Origin: Leptospira ognonensis
GTDB taxonomy: Bacteria > Spirochaetota > Leptospiria > Leptospirales > Leptospiraceae
DNA length: 64,000 nt
Reading direction: 5' to 3'
NCBI RefSeq assembly: GCF_004770745.1
Contig: NZ_RQGD01000010.1
Location: 186,001 to 250,000 of the forward strand
Below are positions 24,721 to 32,843 of the stretch, one piece after another; the first letter of the stretch is position 1, and the number at the start of each line of letters is the position of its first letter. The translations under genes and the position numbers were made by a program. The notes below the pieces were generated by a model. The model did not search any database. It was not told the DNA's origin and saw only the letters and a list, made by a program, of their open reading frames with translations.

Positions 24721-26634
24721 TTGGAACGGAGAAAATGGCACTCGGTAGAAAAATTTCTCTCGAGTCCATTCCCAGTTCTCTCACTCTTCATTGCGACGAT
24801 ATTCATTTCCCTTTTTCTTCTTATAATAAATCCGTATATTGATCTTTATCTAAAGCATAAGCCAGACATTAAATCGCCACTTCTCTCGCCTAATTCAGAA
24901 TATATTTTAGGAGATATTGCAAAAAAAGCTGATGGTTCTTATGACCTCAAAGCAGCAAACAACGATGAGTGGCCCTCCTTTACAACGTGGGTCGATAGCG
25001 ATGCCTTGATTCGTATTGCAAAATCCCCCATCGTTTGGATTCGTGTTGCGGGTCTTGATTTAAAAAACATGGAACGACCATTTATGCTCCTCGACCATTC
25101 AGGTGCTTTTTTTGAAATCTACAATGATAACTCAAAGTTGTTATTTCGATATGGCGATTCTAATCGTCTGGATACTTTACCTAAACTATTAGATACGGAT
25201 TATTCATGGGTAAATTTAGGAAATGAACCAACTAAGTATTATTACTTGCGAATCCATCATAGAGATGGGCATCTTTTCCTGATCAATCCCGTACAAAATA
25301 GAATTGGAAGTGAAACAGAAATCATTGATAAATTTGCTAAATCAAATTTGCTCTCTCTATATCTACATTCTTTTTTCGTCATCATCGGATTGGTAAGCGC
25401 CTTAGTTTATCTAACACAGTATAAGAAAAAATACTATACCTTGCTCGATTTTTCAATCTTTGCCTTCTTTATAGGACTCCTTGGATTTAGCACGAACGAA
25501 TACATACGTTATCTTTCTTCCGATCGTTATAGCATCTACCTCATCTCCACGATTTGTTCCAACATTGTCTATATTCCCATGCATTCTGGTCTCCGCCGTC
25601 TATTTGGCCCAGGAAAATATTTTTTATTGAATATTCTCATCTTAACCAATATTATCTTCGGAACATTCAATATCATACTTGGATTTACAATCAATGAGTA
25701 TCCCCTGGTAATGAATATCTTTCTTCACTTGCGGATATTTTATATCATCTTTGCCATTGTTAATTTTTTAGGTCCGATTGTTGTTGCTTACTTTGCTTGG
25801 AAGCGAGGTAGCGAAATTGGATTCGGGCACCTTGTAGGTTTCTCGCTCACACTTATACTCGTCCTTTTTGAAATTTTTATTTCAATTCAAAACCAAACAT
25901 CATTTAGTGGAGTCGCTTACTGGGGTGTTTTGTTTGGTGTCTTTGCTCAAGGACTCGCACTCGAAAAACTTTTTTTTGCCAATAGAAAAAAAATGAAGGA
26001 ATATGAGGCTTCCTTACTCATGGCAGAAAAATCTTTACGAGAGGTGCAATTAAAAACACTTCAAACTAAGTTAAGCCCTCATTATCTATTTAATTCTTTA
26101 AATACGATCCATGCTCTTCAACAAACAAAGTCCGAATTGGTGGGAGATGCCATCATCAGACTCGCAAATAATTATAGATTTTTATCAGATAGGACAGACC
26201 TAGCTTTGATTCCGTTTGACGAAGAGTGGGAGTTTGTGGAAGACTTTTTACATCTTCAGAAATTGCGTTTTTTTGATACTGTAAAAATACACCTAACGAA
26301 AGATGGTGACTTTAGCAAAGCCTCCATCCCACCGCTAACAATCCAACCCATTGTAGAAAACTCCTTTAAACATGGTTTTCGCAATACCAGCTCCGCAAAC
26401 TGGATGATTGATATTTCGGCAAAGATTGATACGCAAGCAAGGTTAATACTAAAAATTGCAGATACTGGCGCTGGTATTACCGAGGAACAAATGAGCGAGG
26501 AATCTCAAATCTGGGGTAGATCACTTGGAAATATTAAAACCAGACTTTCGCATCATTACAGATATGTGGATGTAACGCTAACAAAGAACAATCCTTCTGG
26601 TCTCATCACGACCATTATTCTCGAATCTTTTTAA
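24721..26634 (+). CDS. LytS-type sensor histidine kinase with 7TM region
   Basis: 637 residues. N-terminal anchor helix (about 15-38), extracytoplasmic DISM-like beta domain (about 60-205), seven helices (about 215-425) and a His_kinase domain with L-S-P-H-Y-L-F-N-S-L-N carrying the phospho-His. An ATPase domain follows, with I-Q-P-I-V-E-N-S-F-K-H-G and D-T-G-A-G-I. The start is TTG with AGAGGA seven bases before it. It is the last gene of the TonB operon, 2 bases after tonB. The LytTR regulator at 18046 is the nearest fitting partner, so kinase and regulator probably bracket and control the operon. Sensing substrate uptake state is an inference. Confidence 0.88.
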   Translation: MERRKWHSVEKFLSSPFPVLSLFIATIFISLFLLIINPYIDLYLKHKPDIKSPLLSPNSEYILGDIAKKADGSYDLKAANNDEWPSFTTWVDSDALIRIAKSPIVWIRVAGLDLKNMERPFMLLDHSGAFFEIYNDNSKLLFRYGDSNRLDTLPKLLDTDYSWVNLGNEPTKYYYLRIHHRDGHLFLINPVQNRIGSETEIIDKFAKSNLLSLYLHSFFVIIGLVSALVYLTQYKKKYYTLLDFSIFAFFIGLLGFSTNEYIRYLSSDRYSIYLISTICSNIVYIPMHSGLRRLFGPGKYFLLNILILTNIIFGTFNIILGFTINEYPLVMNIFLHLRIFYIIFAIVNFLGPIVVAYFAWKRGSEIGFGHLVGFSLTLILVLFEIFISIQNQTSFSGVAYWGVLFGVFAQGLALEKLFFANRKKMKEYEASLLMAEKSLREVQLKTLQTKLSPHYLFNSLNTIHALQQTKSELVGDAIIRLANNYRFLSDRTDLALIPFDEEWEFVEDFLHLQKLRFFDTVKIHLTKDGDFSKASIPPLTIQPIVENSFKHGFRNTSSANWMIDISAKIDTQARLILKIADTGAGITEEQMSEESQIWGRSLGNIKTRLSHHYRYVDVTLTKNNPSGLITTIILESF

Positions 26635-27218
26635 TTTGATTTTGCGAGCACTCGCAGTTGGTTGGCTAGCTCAACAGAAGAGATGCCTCCTGGATATGCT
26701 TTTATTTGATGGAGTTTTTCATCCAATACATAGATAAAATTGGAATGGTCTATGGTGTAAGACCCTTGCATCTTAACTTTCTTGCTCGTAACATGAAATA
26801 ATCCTTCTATCTGATGTAAGCTATCATTGGAAGGAGACAAAGCATAAAGGCTCTTTCCTGGGAATTGGCGAACATAGCCCGCAAGTAAAGCTGGATGATC
26901 TCGTTCAGGATCTAAAGTAATAAAAATAAATCTAAATTCTTTTGCTAGTGGCCCAAGAATCAAGGATGCTCTCGCAAACTGATTCAATGCCAATGGGCAC
27001 ATATCTGGACAATGGGAAAATCCAAAATAAATAATCGATTTACCTTCTCTCCAAAATTTTGAATCTAAGCTTCTCCCATCAGGCAGGGTAAAACTCATAT
27101 TCTCCAATGGTGTTCGATCATCAGAAACATTTGTTAGGAGCTTACATTTAACGCTAATCATACAAATGAGAATCAATAAGGACCTTGAGATTAAAAATTT
27201 CAAATGGCGACAATCCAT
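26631..27218 (-). CDS. SCO1/SenC family copper chaperone
   Basis: 195 residues, thioredoxin-like. An N-terminal hydrophobic segment anchors or lipidates the protein (S-V-K-C-K near residue 25). The copper-binding C-P-D-M-C-P motif lies near residue 74, and the distant ligand is in T-I-D-H-S-N-F-I-Y-V-L-D. Both Cys and the His are present, so copper or thiol-disulfide function is expected. The start has GGAGGG ahead of it inside the end of the multicopper oxidase gene (19-base overlap). It stands in a copper operon and is therefore likely to load the oxidase or cupredoxin, not only cytochrome oxidase. It converges with the LytS-like gene. Confidence 0.9.
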   Translation of the reverse strand: MDCRHLKFLISRSLLILICMISVKCKLLTNVSDDRTPLENMSFTLPDGRSLDSKFWREGKSIIYFGFSHCPDMCPLALNQFARASLILGPLAKEFRFIFITLDPERDHPALLAGYVRQFPGKSLYALSPSNDSLHQIEGLFHVTSKKVKMQGSYTIDHSNFIYVLDEKLHQIKAYPGGISSVELANQLRVLAKSN

Positions 27219-28240
27219 CCCATCCCTCCATTTTCTGCCATATGCGTTTGGTGAGGGTGAAACATATAGCGACCTTTTTTAGGTAAAGTAAATTCTATGA
27301 TGGCACGTTCCGTAGGACCAAGAGTCACCACATCCGAATGTCCATCGGGAATCGTACTTCCAAGATTTCTGATAATGTCGAATGTTTGTGCGTGTAAATG
27401 GAAAGTCACCACAGACTCTCTCTCAAGCAAATTTTGGATATAAAATCTCACTTTTTCACCGACGGGTACTTTCATTGGATACCTGTCATAAATTCCAGAA
27501 ACGCCATTCCAGGAATAATAATCATTCTTTCCTTTATTTTTAACATCCCATCCAGAAAATGTGAGAACAAATTCATGGGCCGGTAAACGTGGTTTAGGTG
27601 GATCGACGATGAGCGTTCCGAATAAACCCTTTGCTGTATGCAATACTAAAGGAGGTACATGGCAATGATATGGGTGCATACCAACTGGTCCCGCGACAAT
27701 CCGATATGTTTTTTCGCCAAACGCAGGAATGGGCTCCCAACCGTCTTCATTCGGATCATGAGAACCGTGGAAATGCAAAGAATGAGGGTCGGGACTCGAA
27801 TTTTTTACGTTAATCACTAGCTCATCTCCAAGCGTAGCACGAAGGATAGGACCAGGAACGATTCCATCAAACGTCCATGCAGGAAAACTAACGTCGTGCG
27901 CTATGTCCACATTCATAGGAAAAACATTTAGATGGAATTCTTTGTTTCGGGTGTGAGAGATTTTAAAATTTGGCGGAAAATAGAATCTGTCCGTGTATTC
28001 ACTCTTCACATGAAACGGAGGGTGAGCCATACTGCCATATTGATTTGTAGCACGTAAGCTTCCGTTGGCACCTAGCGCTTGTCCATACAAAGTTGCGGAA
28101 GCATCCTGAAGGATAGGAGTCGCACAGACTTCACCATCTCCTAAAGTTCTACTCTTGCTATTAGCCAAAGAGCCAAACAAAGCTCCCAAAAAACCAGTTG
28201 CGCCAAATCCAAGAGTCGTTAAAAAACCCTTGCGATCCAT
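27200..28240 (-). CDS. Two-domain multicopper oxidase
   Basis: 346 residues. An N-terminal hydrophobic segment (about 1-28) exports it. The first cupredoxin domain has H-S-L-H-F-H-G near residue 157 and Y-H-C-H-V-P-P-L-V-L-H-T-A-K-G-L-F-G near 196, holding a type 1 Cys and H-C-H ligands. The second domain has V-T-F-H-L-H-A-Q-T-F and a late M-F-H-P-H-Q-T-H-M-A-E-N-G-G-M-G with His ligands but no Cys. The type 1 copper is therefore in domain 1 only, as in nitrite-reductase-like and type C two-domain laccases that trimerise. The H-C-H pair favours an oxidase trinuclear site over NirK. Substrate unknown. It belongs to a minus-strand copper operon. Confidence 0.85.
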   Translation of the reverse strand: MDRKGFLTTLGFGATGFLGALFGSLANSKSRTLGDGEVCATPILQDASATLYGQALGANGSLRATNQYGSMAHPPFHVKSEYTDRFYFPPNFKISHTRNKEFHLNVFPMNVDIAHDVSFPAWTFDGIVPGPILRATLGDELVINVKNSSPDPHSLHFHGSHDPNEDGWEPIPAFGEKTYRIVAGPVGMHPYHCHVPPLVLHTAKGLFGTLIVDPPKPRLPAHEFVLTFSGWDVKNKGKNDYYSWNGVSGIYDRYPMKVPVGEKVRFYIQNLLERESVVTFHLHAQTFDIIRNLGSTIPDGHSDVVTLGPTERAIIEFTLPKKGRYMFHPHQTHMAENGGMGWIVAI

Positions 28241-28244
28241 GTGA

Positions 28245-28556
28245 TTAAATTTGGGAAATTAAACTCAGAACCCAAACTAAGAGGAGAACTCCCAAACCAC
28301 CGAACACAGCGGTAAATCTGAATCTCTTTTCGAATGTCGCCTCACTAGACAGAAGATATATACCTCCACCAAACATCGGTATTAGCAAGATCACGAAGGA
28401 CCAAATGTATGATTTCATATTTGAAATATCTTTCTTTTGTGATAGATCAAAGAGAGCGATCGGAGCCCAAATAGAGGTTAGAACAAAAGGCAAATAGTAT
28501 GCATAGGATCCTAGAAAGTAAGTCCAAGTTCCAGCTTGAGCGAGTGTTGATTCCAT
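28245..28556 (-). CDS. Small membrane protein related to the C-terminal tail of the upstream fusion protein
   Basis: About 103 residues with three hydrophobic segments and PLDc_N-like order: S-I-W-A-P-I-A-L-F-D-L, then I-W-S-F-V-I-L-L-I-P-M-F-G-G-G-I-Y, then F-T-A-V-F-G-G-L-G-V-L-L-L-V-W. It aligns by eye with the last ~100 residues of the cupredoxin/beta-helix protein directly upstream (same helix order, D-L, L-x-P and F-G-G positions), so it is probably a duplicate. Start ATG 28556 was chosen because AGGAGA lies ahead of it; the longer frame to 28604 overlaps the previous gene. It probably anchors or assembles the oxidase complex. Confidence 0.7.
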   Translation of the reverse strand: MESTLAQAGTWTYFLGSYAYYLPFVLTSIWAPIALFDLSQKKDISNMKSYIWSFVILLIPMFGGGIYLLSSEATFEKRFRFTAVFGGLGVLLLVWVLSLISQI

Positions 28557-28569
28557 AAATTTCTCCTGA

Positions 28570-30540
28570 TTATGCTGTTGGCGCAGATACACGGGTGATG
28601 GCATATACTGCTAAAATTAAAATTGTGAAAAAGAACCCAATCCCACCGAAGACAATGGAATTCGTGATCCTTCTTGGAACCGAACTTTCCTTTGCGTATA
28701 AGGTTATGATTGAGCCTACAAAGGGAACAAGTAGGATGATCCAATGCATCATCCCAAAGCCCGTCTTTTTGTTTCGAGAATACAGATCTAACATGGCAAG
28801 ACCTGTCCAGGAGGCAAAGATACTGAAGGGTAAAAGATAACCAATCAAATGGAAGAACCAAGTTTTGAAAGTCCCTGGGTAGTGTACGCGGTGTGCGGTC
28901 GTAAATAGAGAAGTTTCCTTTTGGTATCTTTCTACTTCCATTTTTGTAATCGCAGGCAGCTCGGCCTTTTCGATTAGATATTGATTGGAAACAAAGACGT
29001 CGTGCGCAGGTTTGATGCTTTTGGCAAAATCGATTGGCATCGTCTCTTGGTTTGGTGGTATCGGTTGGTTTTTATAATTTCCAAGCGTGAAATCACCTAA
29101 ACTAGCCTGCACAAACAAGGCAAGAAGACCTATTGTAGAAGAAAGATCCGCAACCCATGGGTATCGAATCTTGCCACAACCTTGCATGGTTTCCAGCATG
29201 GGTGGACTTGATACATGATACGTATTGTCTTTGAAGCAGTTTCCCACTCCGACAGGGCCACTTAAGGCAATGTCTCCTCTTCCGGAAGAAAAAACTGTGT
29301 TATTTCTAACAATATTATTATTGGATATCCAAATATTCTCATCGATGTTCATCGCTACAAGAATGCCATAATTTTTATGATTAAAAACAACATTATTCTC
29401 AACAATATTCTCAAGACCTCCTAACACTCCAATTCCATTTCCAATAGAAGGAATTTCGAGTTTCTTAGACGGTGCATCAAGATTGTTATTGTCATAAACT
29501 AAATTCTTTTTGATTACCATACTTTTTTGCGGAGGAAGTAGCTCCCTGTCCAAAGTGTTCGGTCCGATCCCCAGCTGGTTATCTCGCCAAACAGATGAAA
29601 GAAGATAAAGATTTCCGCTAGAGTTTGTCCCAGAATATCCTAGTGCATTATTCTCAGAGACTACATCATTGATAATCGCATTACAGGGATTGCACTGCCC
29701 AATATAAAATCCAGAATCAGGCGATCCCGATCCATAAGAATGTTCAATCAAACCATCAACGGCATCGAACGCATAAATACCATAATCACCATTATTATAT
29801 GCTGTAAGATAAGACCCTCTGTATCCGGTCACACCCGTCCAATAAACTCCATTCAAAGTCGCATTTCGTGTTGTAAGGTTTTCTACCGCGACACCATCTG
29901 CTCCAACGACCATGATGCCATTCCCACGGAGAAATTCCCCATCGATGATGGTTTCATTTCTATCCTCACCTCGGATGACAAGCGACGGCGTAGTGACCAC
30001 TACCTCTTCCTTAAATATCCCTTTCGCGATCAGGATCAAATCACCAGGAGAAGCGGCATCGACGGCATTCTGTATCGTCGGATATTGGCTAGGCACCTTT
30101 CGGGTTTTACCTGACCAATTCTTTGAAATTTTGGATTTAAAATTTTGGGACTGTGTTTGGAAGGTTGCGTTTCCAATCACAGCCACGCCTGTCATACCAA
30201 CTTTGCCATCAGGAGAAGAATGAAAGGAACAAAAATAAGGAAAAACTCCATCCTCAGGGAAATACACGTCGGTTTGTGCCCCCCGAAACATTGCTGCCTG
30301 CCCATAGGTTTTTTCTGTCGTCCACGACTTATCGATACCTATCGCATTATGAGGGTTATTCCCTTCATTTACGAAACGAATTTTACCACCCTTGTAAGTT
30401 TTGATGACGGGCGGATGAAAGGCATTATCCATCATCGTTACGTGAACAAATGCTTGGCTACTCGGATCTTCACCGCTACAGTTGAAAAAAGCGGTAAACC
30501 CCAAAAACAAGCTCAGTGTAATTAAATATTTCAATTTCAT
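28570..30540 (-). CDS. Cupredoxin / NosD-like beta-helix / membrane-tail fusion lipoprotein
   Basis: 656 residues. Signal peptide and lipobox at F-F-N-C-S (Cys 21). A plastocyanin-like domain (about 28-125) has a full type 1 copper set: N-N-P-H-N, Y-F-C-S-F-H and V-G-M. A right-handed parallel beta-helix (about 145-445) opens with Y-P-T-I-Q-N-A-V-D-A-A and has many N-x-V/I turns, as in NosD/CASH proteins. Three or four C-terminal membrane helices (about 555-650) resemble PLDc_N and the next gene's product. NosD proteins assist copper-site assembly in NosZ, but no nosZ is here, so an assembly or electron-transfer role for the adjacent multicopper oxidase is inferred. AGGTG precedes the ATG. 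Confidence 0.85.
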   Translation of the reverse strand: MKLKYLITLSLFLGFTAFFNCSGEDPSSQAFVHVTMMDNAFHPPVIKTYKGGKIRFVNEGNNPHNAIGIDKSWTTEKTYGQAAMFRGAQTDVYFPEDGVFPYFCSFHSSPDGKVGMTGVAVIGNATFQTQSQNFKSKISKNWSGKTRKVPSQYPTIQNAVDAASPGDLILIAKGIFKEEVVVTTPSLVIRGEDRNETIIDGEFLRGNGIMVVGADGVAVENLTTRNATLNGVYWTGVTGYRGSYLTAYNNGDYGIYAFDAVDGLIEHSYGSGSPDSGFYIGQCNPCNAIINDVVSENNALGYSGTNSSGNLYLLSSVWRDNQLGIGPNTLDRELLPPQKSMVIKKNLVYDNNNLDAPSKKLEIPSIGNGIGVLGGLENIVENNVVFNHKNYGILVAMNIDENIWISNNNIVRNNTVFSSGRGDIALSGPVGVGNCFKDNTYHVSSPPMLETMQGCGKIRYPWVADLSSTIGLLALFVQASLGDFTLGNYKNQPIPPNQETMPIDFAKSIKPAHDVFVSNQYLIEKAELPAITKMEVERYQKETSLFTTAHRVHYPGTFKTWFFHLIGYLLPFSIFASWTGLAMLDLYSRNKKTGFGMMHWIILLVPFVGSIITLYAKESSVPRRITNSIVFGGIGFFFTILILAVYAITRVSAPTA

Positions 30541-30624
30541 CTAGCACCTAAAACATGAGGGAATCCTCACATTTGACAAATTTTTATTCTCTCTTTAAAA
30601 TATGTCAAATTTATTTCTAAAATT
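30541..30624 (-). promoter_or_regulatory. Promoter/operator region of the copper operon
   Basis: ATTTGACA (30571-30578) and TGTCAAAT (30603-30610) are an exact 8-base inverted repeat with centres 32 bases apart. Read on the minus strand the second arm supplies TTGACA as a -35 element, with an AT-rich AAAAAT about 17 bases on. TGAGG/CCTCA (30556-30569) is a further small palindrome in the leader. The TetR gene lies immediately upstream in the same direction, so it may bind here. Confidence 0.45.
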
Positions 30625-31302
30625 TCAAGTTAATGTCTTAAAATAAGCGTTCAGGAAGATCGCAAGCTCACCCATGATTTTGGATTTTTGTCTCCGACTA
30701 TGCTCTCCGCTGCGTACAAGGGACCGATAGACTGCGTCTACGGATTCAACGGTAATCCGTGCCACTAACAATGCCTTACTTTTTGTTACTCTTGGATAGA
30801 GAGGCATTAATAGTTCTTTGGCAAGAGATTTGGCAAACCTTTCATTGCTCAATTGATCGAGAGCCAGGAGCGAAGGATGTGTATAAAGAATCGAATGTAA
30901 GATTGAATAGCCTTTGACTTCAGAAAGTGTATCCTCGAAGGCGATCAGTATTTCTTGGATCAATCTTTCCGAATAGCGCTTATATTTCTGCGTTAGAAGT
31001 TTAATTTTCCGAAAGAACAATTCATGTAATTCTAAATAGAGAGCTTCTGCCTTTGTGTAAATGATCGTTTCTTTATTTGGAAAAAACTGATAGAGCGAGC
31101 CAACCGAAATTTCGCACCTTTCGGCAATGATGTCCGTTGTTGTATTCTCATAGCCAATTTCATCAATCGTCTGAAATGCGATCTCTAAAATTTTTTGAAA
31201 TCGTTCAATGGACCTTGTCTGTTTTGGCGCTTTCCTATGGATAATTTTCTTATGGATAATGCTTGTTTGTTTGGCGCCTCGGATACTCTTTTTATTTGAC
31301 AT
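30625..31302 (-). CDS. TetR family regulator, probable controller of the copper operon
   Basis: 225 residues. A basic N-terminal extension (about 1-30) precedes the helix-turn-helix: R-F-Q-K-I-L-E-I-A-F-Q-T-I, then I-A-E-R-C-E-I-S-V-G-S-L-Y-Q-F-F-P-N-K-E. The C-terminal part is the generic TetR ligand domain. It precedes the cupredoxin/beta-helix gene by 84 bases that contain an exact inverted repeat. No metal-binding Cys/His cluster is obvious, so the inducer may not be copper itself. Confidence 0.85.
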   Translation of the reverse strand: MSNKKSIRGAKQTSIIHKKIIHRKAPKQTRSIERFQKILEIAFQTIDEIGYENTTTDIIAERCEISVGSLYQFFPNKETIIYTKAEALYLELHELFFRKIKLLTQKYKRYSERLIQEILIAFEDTLSEVKGYSILHSILYTHPSLLALDQLSNERFAKSLAKELLMPLYPRVTKSKALLVARITVESVDAVYRSLVRSGEHSRRQKSKIMGELAIFLNAYFKTLT

Positions 31303-31549
31303 TTGTGTTTCAGACCCGACCCGGCTTTCCGTTCCAATCGAGGTCAGGCCTCGATTTCCACTTCAATCCGTGGCGCGTGAAAATTTTCTTTCAAAGGATC
31401 ACTGAGAAGTCTACTGTTTTTTTACTTGGGTCGAGCAAAAGATTTTTAATTTCAAACCTATCTAATTTTCTTCTCGAATTTAGAAATCCAATTCCAAACC
31501 TATACGATGGGAGCCTTTTCTTTTTAAGAAGATAAGGTATAGAAATTAC
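31303..31549. promoter_or_regulatory. 247-base divergent intergenic region with a perfect hairpin
   Basis: AATCGAGG (31336-31343) and CCTCGATT (31349-31356) make an 8-base perfect stem around a 5-base loop. It lies 34 bases ahead of the tetR start, as an operator or a leader hairpin would. The remainder is AT-rich and presumably holds the promoter of the phosphoesterase gene; AAGATAAGG at 31530-31538 is its only ribosome-site candidate. Short frames here are not convincing genes. Confidence 0.4.
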
Positions 31550-32329
31550 ATGAAAGTAGAATCCAAAAAGAAGAAATTCAAATCCGTTTTTATTTCCGAT
31601 CTTCATTTAGGTACCTCTCATTGTAAGGCCTCCTTTCTGTTAGAGCTTTTTAAAAAAGTTAAATTTGAAAATTTATTTCTAATTGGTGACATCGTAGATC
31701 TTTGGGCCTTAAACTCACACTGGTATTGGAACAAGGATCACGGGAAAGTGATTGAAAAGATTTTAAAATATAGCAGAAAAAAAAGAGTTCAATATATATT
31801 AGGAAATCATGATATGATTTTCAGGAATCTTTTATTGAATAATACGTTTCAGTTTGGTGAGATCCCCCTCTCTGATTTTTATATTTATAATTCCGTGAAA
31901 GGTAAACGACTGCTACTCATTCATGGAGATCAGTTCGATGGATTCATGCGAAATCTTGGCTGGCTTTACCATTTAGGTGATAAGACCTACGACCTAGTTG
32001 TTTATTTCAATACACTGCTCAATAAGATCAGAAAACTTTTTGGTAAAGAATATTGGTCCCTATCAGGCTATTTAAAATCAAAAGTCAAAACTGTACTTGC
32101 CAATGTCACTAAATTTGAAACCATTCTCATCCAATATGCGAAAGACCATCACGTCGATGGAGTCATCTGCGGGCATACGCATACTCCAAGCATGACCAAA
32201 ATAGAATCCACAATCTATATGAATGATGGTGACTGGGTTGACAGCTGCACGTTTATTGGAGAAACCATGGACGGTAATTTTATACTGATGGATTACAAAC
32301 TGCGCGAGCTTGCAAGGATAGAGCCTTAG
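31550..32329 (+). CDS. LpxH/YbbF-like metallophosphoesterase (UDP-2,3-diacylglucosamine hydrolase family)
   Basis: 259 residues. All calcineurin-like motifs are in order: S-D-L-H-L-G, G-D-I-V-D-L-W, G-N-H-D, H-G-D-Q-F-D and G-H-T-H-T-P, giving a two-metal site. The D-L-W and W-Y-W-N-K motifs together with length fit the UDP-2,3-diacylglucosamine pyrophosphatase family that makes lipid X in lipid A synthesis. Leptospira make lipid A, so this is plausible, but related family members act on other substrates. It is monocistronic, with a strong terminator immediately after it. Confidence 0.85.
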   Translation: MKVESKKKKFKSVFISDLHLGTSHCKASFLLELFKKVKFENLFLIGDIVDLWALNSHWYWNKDHGKVIEKILKYSRKKRVQYILGNHDMIFRNLLLNNTFQFGEIPLSDFYIYNSVKGKRLLLIHGDQFDGFMRNLGWLYHLGDKTYDLVVYFNTLLNKIRKLFGKEYWSLSGYLKSKVKTVLANVTKFETILIQYAKDHHVDGVICGHTHTPSMTKIESTIYMNDGDWVDSCTFIGETMDGNFILMDYKLRELARIEP

Positions 32330-32351
32330 TTCGGTTGGGAGGCAGGTGATT

Positions 32352-32384
32352 CCTTGGATCTTTCTATAACAAAAAGATCCAAGG
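32352..32384. terminator. Bidirectional intrinsic terminator
   Basis: CCTTGGATCTTT (32352-32363) and AAAGATCCAAGG (32373-32384) form a perfect 12-base stem with a 9-base loop, followed on the plus strand by TTATTTGTTT. It sits between converging genes (phosphoesterase and Cys-rich lipoprotein) and can serve both. Confidence 0.85.
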
Positions 32385-32392
32385 TTATTTGT

Positions 32393-32629
32393 TTACTGAG
32401 CCATACACTCATCAACACACTTGCTTTCGGCGAGAGTTCCAGCTGTTTTGCAAACATCCGCAGACTTTTTCTCATCCGTACATTTTTTAACAGCTTTTTC
32501 TGCTACGACCGAACAAGATTTTTCGCAAGACATCCGTTTTGGATCTGGAGCTGTCATTCCGCCCCCACCGCAATTTCCGAGCATAAAAATCGTAATCCCA
32601 AGGAGTAAAAATATCTGAGTTGTTTTCAT
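32393..32629 (-). CDS. Small Cys-rich lipoprotein
   Basis: 78 residues. A signal peptide ends M-L-G-N-C-G (lipobox Cys near residue 20). The mature 59 residues carry six Cys spaced in pairs (S-C-E-K-S-C, K-C, V-C, K-C, E-C), suggesting a small disulfide-knit, mostly helical, Lys/Glu-rich surface domain. Start ATG 32629 was chosen because AGAGG sits ahead of it and the signal peptide begins there; the longer frame from 32671 only adds a basic non-signal stretch. Function unknown. Confidence 0.7.
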   Translation of the reverse strand: MKTTQIFLLLGITIFMLGNCGGGGMTAPDPKRMSCEKSCSVVAEKAVKKCTDEKKSADVCKTAGTLAESKCVDECMAQ

Positions 32630-32843
32630 CGAATACCTCTTGGCCCAATTTCCTTTTCGTATAACGCTCATACTAGCAAGAAAAAAAGTCCGATCGAAAA
32701 AATAAAGGCGCTCGCCTCTTCTTATAGGAACGGTTTAGATTTTTTCGAAAATCTTTTGATCTTTAAGCTCCCTTTTGGATGAAAAAAATCTGGTTTCCGA
32801 AATGGGTAAATCATAAAATTGACGCAGAGGGGACCTAGCGGCA

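Noticed and set aside
27200..28240. Copper nitrite reductase NirK
   Set aside because: The H-C-H pair and the second-domain H-P-H-Q-T-H motif fit a trinuclear oxidase site better.
29740..30525. Plus-strand open frames of 83-126 codons inside the beta-helix gene
   Set aside because: Shadows of the minus-strand gene with no start signals or recognisable motifs.
28570..30540. Part of a nitrous-oxide reductase (nos) cluster
   Set aside because: Beta-helix is NosD-like but no NosZ, NosF, NosY or NosL is encoded nearby.
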